A stretch of DNA of 5,289 bases. It comes from Rhodoferax sp. GTDB taxonomy: Bacteria; Pseudomonadota; Gammaproteobacteria; Burkholderiales; Burkholderiaceae_C. This document shows positions 4,987-5,289 of the stretch, piece after piece (position 1 is the first letter of the stretch; the number at the start of each line of letters is the position of its first letter). Both the position numbers and the translations under genes were made by a program. The notes under the pieces were generated by a model. It worked only from the letters and a program-made list of their open reading frames with translations. It had not been told where the DNA came from and ran no database searches. The stretch covers positions 1 to 5,289 of the forward strand of contig JAKFXU010000359.1 in NCBI GenBank assembly GCA_021731215.1. The letters are read 5' to 3'.

Positions 4987-5289
4987 TCAGTTCAATAGCG
5001 GTGCATCCGGCAATTCATTCGGATTGGCGCTGCCCGGCGCGAGCGGGAAATGCTGCTCCAGCAGCACCGACACTTGTTCCAGCGCCTGGCTCAGGCCGGC
5101 CTCAAAACGCCCCTGGCGAAACTCGGCGCTCATGCCGGCTACCAGGGCCGGCCAAACCGACGGCGCGACCCGGTCGTTGAGACCGCGGTCGGCCACCAGC
5201 TCAATCGCGTGCTCGGCCAGCAGCAGGTAAATCAGCACGCCATTGTTGTTGGCCGCGTCCCAGACCCCCAGTTTGCCAAACAGGGACAG
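4987..5289 (-). CDS. TPM-domain protein, C-terminal part; runs off right edge
   Basis: The frame is open from the right edge to the TGA at 4989-4987, giving the last 100 residues. It begins LSLFAKLGVWDAANNNGVLI and continues YLLLAEHAIELVADRGLNDR, followed by a helical region (FEAGLSQALEQVSVLLEQHF) and a Pro/Asn-rich tail. This pattern, with hydrophobic strands, NNGVLIYLLL and VADRG, is typical of the TPM domain (TPM_phosphatase, PF04536), best known from plant thylakoid TLP18.3 and bacterial YgcG-like proteins. The biochemical role in bacteria is unclear. In Burkholderiales, proteins with this C-terminus often lie beside another TPM protein and LemA, but the neighbours are outside the window. 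A GTG at 5238 is only an internal codon, because homology clearly extends upstream. No functional link to the lap genes is claimed. Confidence 0.8.
   Translation of the reverse strand: MSLFGKLGVWDAANNNGVLIYLLLAEHAIELVADRGLNDRVAPSVWPALVAGMSAEFRQGRFEAGLSQALEQVSVLLEQHFPLAPGSANPNELPDAPLLN

Noticed and set aside
4974..4990. Bidirectional terminator between tolC-ompA and the TPM gene
   Set aside because: The only pairing seen is a three-base GCC/GGC stem with a two-base loop, too small to be stable.
5024..5230. Plus-strand open frame of 68 residues downstream of tolC-ompA
   Set aside because: Antisense to the TPM-domain gene, Ser/Arg-rich shadow sequence with no start signals.

Overview
The window looks like chromosomal DNA of a GC-rich betaproteobacterium, most likely Burkholderiales and perhaps Comamonadaceae (Rhodoferax/Polaromonas-like). 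This rests on high G+C codon use and on the flavour of the proteins, not on any marker gene, so the family-level placement is an inference. No RNA gene, mobile element or CRISPR array is visible.

Layout: (1) 1-347, minus strand, is the N-terminal part of a secreted Sel1-repeat protein that runs off the left edge. (2) 348-2261, minus, is lapD, an inner-membrane c-di-GMP receptor with degenerate GGDEF and EAL domains. (3) 2290-2982, minus, is lapG, the periplasmic Cys-His-Asp protease that LapD restrains. These three form a compact operon in the order lapG, lapD, Sel1 gene (28-nt gap, then a stop and start that abut as TAAATG). (4) 2983-3125 is an AT-richer divergent control region. It holds a 9/10 match to the FNR/Anr box. 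(5) 3126-4973, plus, is a TolC-type outer-membrane channel fused to a C-terminal OmpA-like peptidoglycan-binding domain. (6) 4987-5289, minus, is the C-terminal part of a TPM-domain protein, convergent with the TolC gene and truncated by the right edge.

How the genes work together: in the Lap paradigm (Pseudomonas LapA, Shewanella BpfA, Bordetella BrtA) a type I secretion system with a TolC-like pore exports a giant adhesin that stays at the cell surface. When c-di-GMP is high, LapD sequesters LapG; when it falls, LapG clips the adhesin and the biofilm disperses. The window holds the switch (LapD/LapG) and the probable export pore. The adhesin and the ABC/membrane-fusion subunits are not in it.

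The most unusual points are the covalent TolC-OmpA fusion, which would give the adhesin pore its own cell-wall anchor, and the FNR-like box placed exactly where a class II activator would sit for that gene. Neither proves a new system: the core is a known module with an uncommon architecture.
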